Positions 1 through 11,259 of a DNA stretch of 64,000 nucleotides are shown in pieces. The position numbers and the translations under genes were made by a program. The stretch's first letter is position 1; every line of letters starts with the position of its first letter. Source of the stretch: Epiperipatus broadwayi (taxonomy: Eukaryota; Onychophora; Udeonychophora; Euonychophora; Peripatidae); NCBI GenBank assembly GCA_028023455.1, contig JAQFVV010012507.1, positions 1,933,456-1,997,455 of the forward strand, read 5' to 3'. The notes under the pieces are model-generated. The model did not search any database. It was not told where the DNA came from and worked only from the letters and a program-made list of their open reading frames with translations.

Positions 1-1617
1 AGAAAGCTGAAAAAAATAAGCCGCAGATCTCATAGTAAAATTTACCCAGCAGCAAAAAGATTTACACAGCAAAATTGATTACAAAAATCTGCTACTGAGG
101 CAAGTTTGTTAGTAGCAAAATGGATTGCTCAATGTGGAAAACCTTTTACCAAAGAAGAATTTGTAGAAAAGTGCATGCTTGATGTTTATAATGTAATGTG
201 TCCACAAGCTAAACATAAAATTGAAAATATAAGCCTGTCTCACAAACTATTGCTCAAAGAATAGAAAATATGAATGCCAATTTAAATAATCAGTTACTGA
301 ATAATTTAGAATTGGCCCATTTTTATGCAATAGCTCTTGATGAAAGTTGCGATGTAAGGGATACTGCTCAGTTATTAATTTTTATCAGAGCTATCACTGA
401 AGATTTTCAAATTTTGGGAGAACTTTTGTCAATTGTTTCTATGAAAGATCCAACAATGGGAGAAGATTCTTTCTGAGAGGTTGAAAAATGTTTTTTTTAA
501 ATACAATATTGACTAGAAAAAAATTGGTGAATGTAACAACAGCTGGATCACCAAATATGATTGGAAAAAATACTGGTCTCATAAGATGAATTGAAGACAA
601 AATTTCTGAAATTGATCTAAATCATAAAATTATACACATAGACTGCAATATTCATCAACATGCATTATGCAAAAATATTTTAAAAATCGATAATGTTTCA
701 AATGTAATTGTGAAATTATTGAATTTCTTTTGATCAAAAAGATTAAAAGACAGGCATTTCATTGGACTCCTTGAAGAACTAAATACCAGTTATGTAGATG
801 TACTATATTACAGTAAAATCCATTAGTTAAGCTTGGGAAAAGTTTTAAGACATGTGTGGGATCTTCAAGAGGAAGTACAAATATTTTTAACATTTAAAGA
901 AAATGAGGATTTTTTTGATTTATCAGAACCAAATTGGATTTGTCATTTAACATTTTCTTTGGATATTCTCACACATTTCAACCAATTTAGCATATGTTTA
1001 CAGGGAAAAAAATTATATGCTCATGATTTAATACAAAGATTAAAATCTTTTCAAATGAAGGTAAGTTTTTTTTCTAGAAATCTGGCTGAATGCCAGTTTG
1101 ATCATTTTTCAACGTTAGAGAAGGTATCATTAAATATTTCGAGAGAAAAGGTTCAAGAATTTAATAACAATATCCTTGCACAAATAACATTTCAATCAGC
1201 GATTCGATTGCTTCAAGAAAATTGATAAATTTTTATCTATTATCCAAAATCCATTTTCTGTACATGTAGATGACGTTCCTGTTGATATACACTTACAAAT
1301 AATTAATTTACAATGTGAAGAATTATTACATGAGAAATATCAAGAAGAGCAAGAAAATTTGTGCAATTTTTATAAGCAAATGAATGATGGACAATATGGA
1401 AATTTTAAAAAAACTTGCCAAGGAATATTTAGTAATCTTCAGCTCAACTTATATTTGTGAACAAACTTTTTCTTTAATGAATCTAAGTAAAAGTACAACA
1501 AGATCAAGATTGAATGATTTACATTTAGAGGCTGTGTTAAGAATAGCTATTACAAGTATAGAGCCAGATATTAAAAAAACAGTAGGCGATGCAAAGCGCC
1601 TCAACACGTCACATTAG
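1..1617 (+). pseudogene. hAT transposase relic (ZBED5/GTF2IRD2-like family)
   Basis: Degenerate transposase-derived reading frame entering from the left window edge. Conceptual pieces in order: about 85-240 (AKWIAQCGKPFTKEEFVEKC), 270-473 (LDESCDVRDTAQLLIFIRAI), about 590-830 with several stops, 833-1222 (RHVWDLQEEVQIFLTFKENE) and 1384-1614 (YLVIFSSTYICEQTFSLMNL). The last piece is the hAT C-terminal dimerisation region, and the DESCD segment lies in the RNase-H-like core. This protein type is known from domesticated-like ZBED5/GTF2IRD2 relatives and from free hAT transposons. The N-terminal BED finger is off the window. At least three frame changes and several stops show it is dead. The 3' terminal repeat at about 1796-1807 supports a transposon rather than a host gene. 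Confidence 0.85.
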
Positions 1618-1807
1618 TTTTTTTGTCAATTTGTAGTACTAAATTACTCACATTTATTCATAAACAAATTACATAATAAAATTTTGTTTACTTAAATGAA
1701 TCCTTTTTGTATTTAACATTTTTTAATTTTAATATTTCGTCTGGCCTGTGAAAAAAGTTTTTTTTTTTTTAATCTGGCCCATGGGCAAAAACTATTGGCC
1801 ACGCCTG
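1618..1807 (+). mobile_element. 3' end and terminal inverted repeat of the hAT element
   Basis: AT-rich 3' untranslated part of the element ending at 1807. The reverse complement of the end reads CAGGCGTGGCCAA, close to the CAGGGGTGGCCAA-type terminal repeats of this hAT group. The 5' partner is outside the window, so the 8-bp target duplication cannot be tested. Confidence 0.65.
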
Positions 1808-3757
1808 CATTGGTTCATCACTTGGATAAATTGCTCAGTTAATAGACAGACTAGTATTATGCCTTTCCAATTGCTTTTTTAATGTCGTTTATATAGCTCA
1901 GTTGAGAAAAATGAATGTTCTTAATGAATAGACTAAAAAAAAAAAAAGAGATTTAAACAAAAATGATTGAAATTGATAATATGTAACTGTCAATGATCAT
2001 TTATATGAAGAAAAAAACAAATGGGACTAGATCAAAAGCATAACTGAAAATATGTTAAATAAAATATGTCAAATAGAGAAAAATATTTGTAATCTATTTG
2101 CAGAATTCACATCAAAGGTTTGATAAAGCAAGCCTACCATGATGAGATATCTAATGAATGAGATCAAAAAATTCTAATATATCCATGTTCAGTGAATAGT
2201 ATAACTTAAAATATCCCCAGTAATTTTGTTTTAATGACAACCATACTGCCTATTAAATCTGTGGGTTTACATTAAGTAGTTTATAGATAGACAATCAGTG
2301 TTTAAGGTTGAGTTTGGAATAGAAAAAATTTAAAAAAAGAACGGTCACTCAAATATAAACCTGTAATTGTACTCATAAAATGAAAAGTATTTGGAAATTA
2401 TATGTAATATATTAATATAACTTAAATATAATTTATTAGAATATTTCTTAAAAAATTAATTTAATAACAAATAAATAAATTTAAATTCATTATTTATGTT
2501 TACTTGATTACAAAATGATTTCTGTTGGTAAGTGGCAGAAATTTAAATAGTGTATTTTAATAAAAGTTATATCATTTTATACATCATCAAATGACAATAA
2601 TAATAATATTTTAAAAGAGTAATTGTAGAATTAATAAATATATGTATATTGAAAAAAAATATTAAGTAAAAAAAAAAGAAAATAAAACAGTACATTTTGT
2701 TTAAATTTTGTATTACTAAATGATAAAAAAGTTATAATAAAAATTTACTTTTTTTGTATGTTTTTATTTTCAAAAATTGATGAAACTAAAAAATAATCAC
2801 TTCATTTAAATATTTTTTCTATTAATGTTTTGAAGATAAATGTTTAGCGAATAAATGTGAACATGTTGGATTTATATTTTGTTTATTATTGATAATAAAT
2901 AACAAATACACTGATATGACTTTTTAACAATACAATTTTTTAATAAAGAGAAAATGTTTTATAATATTTTTTTTTACATTCAATTCAAATTCTATAGTTT
3001 TGTGTAAATGTGAAAAATGCTGCCCATTTTTTATTTTTCAATTTAGGTTTTAACCATGTACCAGAACTCAACAAAAAATTTCATTGGTGGCTTTAGTTAA
3101 TTCTAAAACTGCTTATTTTACATTATCGTAATGAATTTATGATCATTGTAAATAAAAAAAATGAACTGTATGATGCTGCTATCTCTAGATTTATTTTACA
3201 AGTAAAAAATCAATAACATTAACATTTAAAGATATAACAATAAATGAAGATAGGCTTTCCAAGGCGCTGATTGGTTGTTTCTCATTTTCAACAAAAGAGA
3301 GCGCTTGTCAACAATTTTGACAGTTCTAAGTTTTTTGTTTTGATTTTCAAAACAAAAATGTACATTTTAGAGTATTTTTTACATATTTATTATTATTTTC
3401 ATAAAATATGTGTGAAAATATTTTTATTTTAGAAAAATAGTTCAAATATTAATTAAAATTATTTACTTTTACAGGAAAGTAAATTAAAAAATAAATCAAT
3501 GACATAGTCTGAATTTTGCAATAGGTTAAGAAATGTTTGTTTTATGTTTTCCGCTATTGATTATTTTATCAATTATAAATAGAAATTGATTTTTGAAAAA
3601 AACTTTCATTTGCTTTAATAATCTGACAAATTATTAATTTGCATTTTACAACCTAAATTAAAATGAATATAATATTAAAAGACAAATATATTTTTACTGC
3701 TGATTCTGTAATTGACTGCCAATAGGCATTTTACCAAGGAAAAGGTTAATGTAGAAA

Positions 3758-3834
<77 letters not shown>

Positions 3835-4727
3835 AATGTACACATGTAACCATCCATAGTTTTTTTTTTATAACTTATGAGTAACTAAATAAAGAAAACA
3901 GTTATAGGTTTTATATTTAATAAATATGTTTATTAATTTGGGATAAATGTAAAGTGAATGCATACATTATTAAATTTAAAATTAAATAATTATTATTAAG
4001 TTACATCCAATGATAACAATGCCTTGTTAAGATTAGAAAAAAAATCACATGTTCATGGGCTAGTGTTTTTTTTTTTAAATTTAAAAGAAAAATACTTGTT
4101 TTGTGTTAACATTGTAACAGAAACGGGTCCAGCAAGGAGATTACACACATTTTCTTTTGCTTAAAAATTTGTATTTTATATTACTTTAAGAAATAGATTC
4201 TGGACTTATAGCAAGGAAATATGTACTGTAAATAGAAAAAAATATTTAAGAGGGAAGAAACAACTTCCCCTCATTTGATATCTTTATGACTAAAATGGAA
4301 TGATTGACAAAAAATGCTATGCTTAACTGCAATGAACTATAAAACTATCAAATTTACCATGAATTGTAGTATCAGCAAAAAGAATGGTTATGTATTATTT
4401 AAGGATAAAAATGTTCATGGAACCCTATATTTGTATTTTGTTACCAGTGGTGTACCAAAGAAAACATTGGGGGGGGGATGGAGTTTAAGTGAAATCATAT
4501 ATAAGCTAAACTTGGTAATAGAAGCTAAGAGCAAAATTTCTTTTAAATTACCTTTATGAAATAAAATTTCGCTCATTAAGAATGGTTAAAAGTATAATAG
4601 TAGCTTAATGATAAAATATTTACCAAAGTCTTTTTTAAATTAATCTTAATTATAAGGCACTTTTTCATTCCATATAGGCTTAAATAATAGACTCAAGTAA
4701 TTAAGACTTAAATAAATTATTAATACA
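1808..4727. other. AT-rich stretch with no recognised gene
   Basis: No coding similarity seen on either strand. It contains many A and T runs, a 9-bp G run at 4469-4477 and an AT microsatellite listed separately. A short GC-richer patch at about 3255-3320 has an inverted CCAAT (ATTGG) but no supporting exon. The 81-codon frame at 4314-4559 shows no recognisable motif and is probably chance. Confidence 0.6.
3760..3831. repeat. (AT)n microsatellite
   Basis: About 72 bp of nearly uninterrupted AT dinucleotide with one GA interruption near 3791. Confidence 0.97.
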
Positions 4728-4844
4728 ACTGAGTCTCATTTTATGCGGATTTATTCAATGCAATTTTGAAGTTATGCGATTCATATTTCTTCTTAATATT
4801 TTTGTATGCAGTTTTCTTTTATGCGTTCACACTGTATTAGATCG

Positions 4845-4942
4845 GAAGTCGAACTCTGATAATGTGCTATTACTTTAAATAATAAGTTTTGTGCACTTAC
4901 GTCATATTTAAAGTAATAGCACATTATTGGAATTCGACTTTC
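4845..4942. repeat. Hairpin of ~36-bp arms inside the Tigger relic
   Basis: The left arm, 4845-4880, pairs with 4906-4942 across a loop of about 25 bp. The core ATGTGCTATTACTTTAAAT is matched exactly on the other strand apart from one base. It may be a small MITE or a Tigger subterminal palindrome. Confidence 0.85.
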
Positions 4943-5397
4943 ATCTTAATAATTTCAATATTTTCAGTGCTTTATAATAGTAAGATTTTATGCAATAATG
5001 AAATTAAAATCATGATTTCCTCATTTTATGTACAGACATTAACTTTTACAAGATTATAATGTAAATTTGTTCAAACATTGTACGTGTTAATTTTGCATTT
5101 TAAATCACATTCTGTTTTTGCTTTTTAAAAAAGAACGTAATCAATCATTTAGTGTCTGCAAGTTTATTTTTAAAAGGTGAGTAATAGCAGTGGGCACAAT
5201 TAAATTTGACAATTAAAAATTAAAATCTGATTTTTTAATTGTAATTAACAATTTAAAAATTACTTAAGGTGACCTGAAATTAATGTGATGTGAAACAAAA
5301 TTTGATTTTTAAACGGAATTGAAAATTAAAAAATTAAAGACAAAAATAAGAATTTAATTTTTAGTTGTTAGTTTTAATTAAATTTTTCCGAGCAGTG

Positions 5398-5744
5398 TAG
5401 AAAAAGATAATGAAACAGAAGTGGAACCTGTTCCTTTCACTGCAAAAATGATTAGAGAAGGTCTTCAACTTTCTAATCAGTTGGCAAATTATTTTCTTAT
5501 TAATGACACTAATCATGAACGTCCTCTTAAATTCCAATGAGAGCTAAATGGTTGTATGTCTGGATATTGGGAGCTTCATAAACAATTAATAAAATCATCA
5601 TCTCAAAGATTAATTATTAATTACATTGTCACCAGAAAATGATTAACACAACATGAGAGTGAAGTTGGCTCTAGTTGTATTTCCTCTTGTGAAGAATCTG
5701 ATTTTTTTACCAGTTTGCAAACGAACCTGTTTATCGGCAAATAG
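5398..5744 (+). pseudogene. Tigger-type transposase C-terminal remnant
   Basis: One frame reads about 115 codons with two in-frame TGA stops. It begins near ETEVEPVPFTAKMIREGLQL, continues through NHERPLKFQ and GYWELHKQLIKSSSQRLI, and ends with a Ser/Glu-rich tail. In pogo/Tigger (TIGD-like) transposases the region after the DDE domain has the same layout: an acidic linker, then '(F)T.K.+.EGL', then a basic helix 'K+...H+.L..Y.EL....K...Q..L..F'. The catalytic DDE domain and the N-terminal CENP-B-type DNA-binding domain are missing. The call rests on this recalled layout and the Tigger-like flanks. A chance frame is unlikely given its length and the recognisable helix pattern. Confidence 0.55.
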
Positions 5745-6660
5745 TGATAATAATTAAAATGTGTATAAAAAATGTAAATTACTGTACTGTAAATTAATAT
5801 TCATTAAGGCTGTAGCCTCAAGCACGTGCATATAAAAATGCGATAGTAGGGATCTCTACAGGTCTTAAACCACAAGCTTACTCTTTGGAAGAAAAGAGGG
5901 GAATTGTTTTGAACAAAATTAAATATTATAGTTTAAAAAAGTTTGTCTTGTATCAATTTTTTTCAAATTTTAAATTTTTTATTAGTCGTATTTTATTTCC
6001 TTATGTTTTTTGCGCGAATTTTAAAGTAATTTTACATTGGTGCTTTGCTTTTATGCGATTTTTGAAAAATCACAGTTCGTGTCCCTCCTTTTTCAAGGTA
6101 AGTTATGTCTATTTTTGTGCGATTTCTTTTGCGCGTGTTTTCTGAGGAACCTATCTGTTGCGTAAAACGAAACCCAGGTGTATATTAATTTTTTGAAAAC
6201 AAATTTAAACAAATAATATTCTATAAAAATTTATTTAAATTATAAAATTATTATTAAAAAGCATCACTGGAGTTAAAAGATATAAAATATCATATTTATA
6301 AAAGATCACAAAATTAAAATTTTATTACATCTACTTTCTTTGGTTGTATGAGAATTCGTAATTAATTTTTTATGGCTGTATGCATTAATAATTTTAATCA
6401 TAGATCATTACTGTTAATTGCAATGTTGCAGGAATAAATTATAAATATACATTATAAGATTAGATTGCTGATGGTAATAGTAGAACTATGTTTTTTATTT
6501 TAGCCACCTAAATGAATTAATGTTTACTTTAATAAATTTATATTATAAATCTAAGTGCTTTGATTTGCCTTTTACATAAATCTTTATAAAACTATTTTAT
6601 TGCAGAATTTATTTACAATTAAAATATTTAATTGTACATTTCATACTATATCACTAGCAA

Positions 6661-7078
6661 TAACTGAAACACAGGCTTATTATATACCTGTGTCTCTATA
6701 TGCAATATATAGGGTATATGAGCACAGACTTTCAAATGACCCACTACTCTCCACTCTATCTAATAACACTGATACACTCAAGCACATTTATGCTGAAAAG
6801 ATAAATAATCACCAATATACGTATTTCATGCTAAACCAGCAATCATCACTTGGTCCAGATTATCATCTCCCACATATATATATACTATAAATGCTCAGAT
6901 ATATATTAAGATAACATGGGTGTGGCAAGAATCTTGGCCTCAGGGTGGCCTTCGAGCATTCCATCATCAGATTTTTAATTGGATGGACGATTGAAGAGTT
7001 GGAGTGTGTAGTAAATTGGAGCCTGTTCATTAAAGTATGAAGATTGTCTATCTTAATATATGTATCTGAGCACTTGTA

Positions 7079-7171
<93 letters not shown>

Positions 7172-7336
7172 GAGATGATAATCTGGACCAACTGATGATT
7201 GCTGGTTTAGCATGAAATACTAATATTGGTGATTATTTATCTTTTCAGCATATATGTGCTTGAGTGTATCAGTGTTATTAGATAGAGTGGAGAGTGGTGG
7301 GTCATTTGAAAGTCTGTGCTCATATACCCTATATAT
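6661..7336. mobile_element. Palindromic (fold-back) element with central AT tract
   Basis: The left arm, about 6708-6890, is repeated in reverse complement at about 7165-7330. Shared words include CACTCTCCACTCTATCTAAT (approximate) and GCTAAACCAGCAATCATCA. An inner pair (near 6886-6912 and 7049-7073, TTAAGATA / TATCTTAA context) extends the palindrome. The middle holds an (AT)n tract. Immediate flanks carry the same 14 bp, TATATCACTAGCAA, in direct orientation at 6647-6660 and 7337-7350, which looks like a target-site duplication. No protein is encoded. Related partial copies lie at about 32,971-33,029 and 61,839-61,960. Confidence 0.75.
7080..7168. repeat. (AT)n microsatellite in the fold-back element
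   Basis: About 89 bp of uninterrupted AT dinucleotide, located asymmetrically toward the right arm of the palindrome. Confidence 0.97.
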
Positions 7337-8032
7337 TATATCACTAGCAAGTAAATAATATTTTTTATTATCAAGGACTTTAATATAGTACTTATGTTGA
7401 ATATAGAGTTTTACAAAGCTATGAAAGAATAAATTAATAGTTGGGGAACAAAGACTTCTTAATTACAAATTGCAAGAGCATGTATTATCAGGTTCAGGAT
7501 TGCATGAGCCATCATCAATTCTCAAACCCAAGCTAGTCAGTTTCCATGAGATTCTGAATGCAAGTTAGGGTGCTATTCGTTCATCTCTATCCCTCATCTT
7601 ATGCTTATGAAGAATGGTTTGCAGAGGGTTAAATTCCATAACACTTCATGTAAGTCAGAAATTATATGGCCTCATTACTGACAACTAAATAATATGTGGG
7701 GCAGATTGCTTCATTCAGCATGAGATGGAATCCACTCTCCTGTTAGAGTTGAATTTAAGTTTCTTGTAATAGAAGAATAGACAATCAACAGGATACAACA
7801 ATTTAGCATGCAATAGCAATCAGATATTCAGAGTCAAGGGAGTAGGGGTCTTATTACTTGTACAATGTCTTGACAGGACAACTGCGGTCTATCTCCACTA
7901 ACTGGTCCAGGGATAGGATTTATCTGTTATTTTCAGCATCATTGATTGGTCAAGATCTTTCATGTCCATTCGCATTGGCATATGGTCTGAACTTTCTACA
8001 GTAACATCCTTGACTTGCAATGAAAGACACTC

Positions 8033-9770
8033 CTAAATCATCTCCTTAAACATTGGCTTTGAGTTTCTTTCCCTTCCCATTGATACACAGTGAATCATTG
8101 TCTGATGAACTTTTATTTGATTCATTAGCATTCTGAGTCCCAAGATTTTATAGAGAGTCTGTAGTGTGTCTGGTGCAGTGACAGATTCAGTCAAAGTCAA
8201 GTCTGATTCAGTGTCTGGACTAGAACTTATGAAAGCCTGAAATGTTAACTCCAAAGGCTGGTTTAAAGGTTTGTTAATTTGTTTTGAATGTTGAGATATA
8301 GAAGGATTGATTGGTTGGGGTTGTATCATTTCATTCAGATTGGTAATAATCAGTTGCTTGTGTTGTACAGTTGAAGAACTGCAATTATGCAATCTTGTTC
8401 TCTTCACCTTACAATGAAGGCATATCCTTGAGAGACAGTTTAACCAGGTAAGTCCAGAGTTTACCGAAAAAATACCATGGCAGAATGCCCTGCAATGAGA
8501 TGATGAGTAGGGCTGAATCTACACATTGTATAGTAGGTATAGCAGTTGGGGAGGTTCCTTTGTTAAGAGCAATTGAGAACAGTGCCATATTGGTGAAAAT
8601 CGGAATATTGGCTTTCTTTTCAAAGATATATCTGAAGTTAGATATGGTACTATAAGGTTTAAGGAGTTTCTGTAGGTCAAACTGGCTAAAGTTAAAGTAG
8701 CAGTTATGAATATGTCTGACCAATATCACGGACCTATTCATGTCAACTTTACAAACAATTTTATTATCAATAAATTTTAAGGCATTTTGAACAATCTGTT
8801 CTGGGTGGGTCATGGTATTCTACAATTAAATAGTGATTATTCGGGTGATTTAATAATTTATGGATGTGAATCTAATTTTTTTCCAGTAATTTCTGTACAA
8901 AACTCATCCATGGGGAAGTTAGACAGATGTTTTTGCTGATTAATAACTGCCAAGATTAGTGTTTTAGCACTAATAATTTAAAAATGATCTATGCAGCTAC
9001 ACAGGAATTGTGGAATTGAAAACTGCAATAATGTTATTTATCACTTATTGGTCAAGGCTGGAAAGAGAAATGTGCCCTTGAACCACCTCTCTCTGAGCAG
9101 AAACTGCTGCATCATTGTCAAGAATATTAAATAGTTTGGGTTATTTTGTAAATTTATTGATGGATGGACAAGTAGACTTATTTTTCTCATCTTGTATAAT
9201 ATTAGCATAAGAGATTTTATTAAATCTATTACTATCAGTACGGGTCTGATGGACAAATGGTGTAGATTTATTAGAACAATCTTCATTAGATACATTAAAA
9301 TTAAAAGTATACTTATTCGGTTTACTATGGCTGGTTTTTATTAAAACATTTTTGGAATTTTTATCATTGTCATGAAACAATTCTGGAAAATTATCTAACT
9401 TAACGATATCTTCTGTGAGCTCTAAACTGTTTGGATTGTCTTGAAAAATAAAGAGATTATCCTTTAGGGTGATTTTTCATTATTTGATTGGAAAATTTCC
9501 TGTTATCAGTTGATGTGGGCCTTGTCATGCTTATTCATGCTAATTTTTGTTATTTCTCACAATTTCTCTGGGTTACCAATTATCTTAATATCTTTGCGGA
9601 AATGGACTAACAGAAAGTTCTTTCAATGTCTTATCTTTTTTTTCCCTGAGAATTTGTTGACTTCTTGGGATTGCAAATGGCTTCCATATTCACTATTAGA
9701 TTATCCATGTTGGACTTTGTATCACTGCTAATTTCTGAGATCAGATTTTCAGCAGCTTTCATTTTTTAAG
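8033..9770 (-). pseudogene. Non-LTR retrotransposon ORF1 (gag-like) relic
   Basis: Minus-strand frames can be chained: an N-terminal piece near 9760 (MKAAENLISEISSDTKSNMD), a Lys/Asn-rich piece at 9380-9141 containing SYANIIQDEKNKSTCP, an RRM-like middle at 8813-8600 (RSVILVRHIHNCYFNFSQFD), and a segment near 8510-8410 (PPWYFF/LWTYLVK/PKDMPS-like) that resembles a decayed CCHC zinc knuckle with its cysteines lost. A Ser/Thr/Pro-rich tail follows (8407-8033). This order (basic N-terminus, RRM-like fold, zinc knuckle, low-complexity tail) is typical of ORF1 proteins of LINE elements. Several frameshifts and stops are present. No convincing ORF2 follows: 7,350-8,030 shows only faint endonuclease-like fragments before the fold-back element. 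The exact family is not certain; Tx1/L1 is my best guess. Confidence 0.5.
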
Positions 9771-10670
9771 AATAAGGAAGAAAAGGAAGTTAACAACAAA
9801 ACCTTGTGGTTTTGAACAAAAAATATTGATTTTTTATTATAAAACTATCACTTAATTGTGCATCAGAATTGAGGAGAACCGTTCAGTCCTGTGCCCTCTA
9901 GTATTTTTTTTAATATCTTATGGACCCATTGTCATCTATCAAACTTTATAAATTTATTACAGATGTAAATCTAAATGATCACAAATGCATTTGCAGTAAA
10001 CTTACTTTTTATTAGGTATATATTTTTTGGTTGCATAAATGCAACTTTTATTCAGTATATTTGGATATGTAGTACATAGTTGGAGAAAACTACATGGTTC
10101 ATAATTTTACCTATCACATTTCTGGTAAAGTCAAATCTATGAATCAATTGCAAGCCAATTAGTCTTGATCATCTATAATATTTAGTATTATAATTATGAT
10201 TACACAAATCTGCAAGCTATTCAGTGAACATTCATTTTATTTTTATCAATATTTTTGATTAGTTTTCGTTTACAATATTATTTATTATTGTTGATGACCA
10301 ATATTTTATTGTTTCATTACATCTCTAGATTGGTCACATGCATTGGCATTTGTAGGTTAGACAGTTTTCCATCCACTATTTTATTAATGGTCCATTGCAT
10401 TTTTGGCTTGTGCAATGGGAATATTGCTATTTATTGGGGCAATATTCCTTTCTTAGCATTTTCTAATATATTTTTAGTGCCCAACATGGGACTTAATACT
10501 TTAACTATGATGTATGAGAGATTTAAAGTCAAATTAATAATTAGGTAGAATTAAAATATTTGATTAATGACTGCAATTAATATCAGTTATTTTGTGTATA
10601 CTAGTGTTAGATTAAACTGATTAATGACTCAATAGATATTAATTTTAAATTTATAGTTGTGCTTAAACTT
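9771..10670. other. AT-rich stretch, no gene recognised
   Basis: It may include 5' untranslated sequence of the minus-strand LINE up to about 9,900. The 97-codon plus-strand frame at 10,255-10,548 is hydrophobic but matches no family I know, and its codon pattern is that of AT-rich chance sequence. Confidence 0.4.
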
Positions 10671-11072
10671 TATTTAATCTTTTCATATACAAACAACTTG
10701 TTAGTAATAACACAAAAATAGACAACACAAGTCAATAATTACACAACATTTTGAGTAGTATTCTCCACTTTTTTTCAGGGGTTTCTGACTTATCCAATGA
10801 CAATATTAGCATAAGAGTCGATATTAGACCTTTAGATTTTTGAATATCAAATTTTAAGGCAACACTAATAACTAATTAAGCTATTTTGTCAAAAGGCAAC
10901 TGTCAGTAGAAGTTTCATCTATTTATCGAAGCTAATATTGTCACTGATCAGGCCAGCAATGCCTGAAGAAGAGTGGCATATAATATTATTTGAAATGTTG
11001 CGTAATTACAAACTTGTGTTGTCTATTGTGTGTTATTACTAACAAGTTGTTTGTTTTTGAAAAGTTTAAATA
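10671..11072. mobile_element. Inverted-repeat element, ~140-bp arms
   Basis: The left arm, 10,671-10,810, is the reverse complement of 10,931-11,072, with a spacer of about 120 bp. Best-conserved words are AACAACTTGTTAGTAATAAC and AGACAACACAAGT. The inner ends share GACAATATTAGC. On the plus strand the right arm contains CTGAAGAAGAGTGG followed by GAAATGTTGCG, a layout resembling terminal segments of Penelope-like and related elements, where degenerate hammerhead cores occur. It could instead be a MITE. It has no coding capacity. Confidence 0.7.
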
Positions 11073-11175
11073 CAGTGTAAAATTTTCTAGACATTTGACA
11101 TTTAATGATAGATGATAGAAATAGTTCTACCTATTATTACATTTTATATTTTAGTTTTATTTATATATATGTCAA

Positions 11176-11252
11176 AGCATTGATCGGGAAATGAACCCGG
11201 GTCAGCTGCTTGGAAGGCAGCTATGCTAACTGCTAGGCCACTCAGTTGTTGC
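11176..11252 (-). repeat. tRNA-Gly(TCC)-like sequence, probably a SINE head or tRNA relic
   Basis: On the minus strand a box A-like TGGCCTAGCAGTT is followed by a perfect 5-bp anticodon stem, GCTGC-CTTCCAA-GCAGC (anticodon TCC). Next come a T arm with box B-like GGTTCATTTCC and a 3' ATCAATGC. The 5' side does not pair with that 3' strand, so the acceptor stem is missing. A functional tRNA is therefore unlikely; a tRNA-derived SINE head or pseudogene is more likely. Confidence 0.6.
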
Positions 11253-11259
11253 CAAAATC

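Larger units (their letters stand above)
4728..6182 (+). mobile_element. pogo/Tigger-like DNA transposon relic
   Basis: The left edge (about 4730, reading CTCATTTTATGCGG) and the reverse complement of the right edge (about 6180, reading TTCGTTTTACGCAAC) are similar inverted termini. Subterminal DNA on both sides repeats 'TTATGCGATT'-like words, which is typical of Tigger elements. Between them lies a transposase C-terminal remnant (separate entry) and, nested near 4845, a small hairpin. Element age is high: the termini match only partly and most of the transposase is gone, so it is non-autonomous by deletion. Confidence 0.6.

Noticed and set aside
3255-3330. Promoter-like patch with inverted CCAAT and GC-richer sequence
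   Set aside because: No exon, initiator or conserved architecture nearby; single short motifs are expected by chance.
6863-7213. Minus-strand 116-codon frame with a long Tyr-Ile run
   Set aside because: The run is the (AT)n tract of the fold-back element, and the rest is the palindrome arms.
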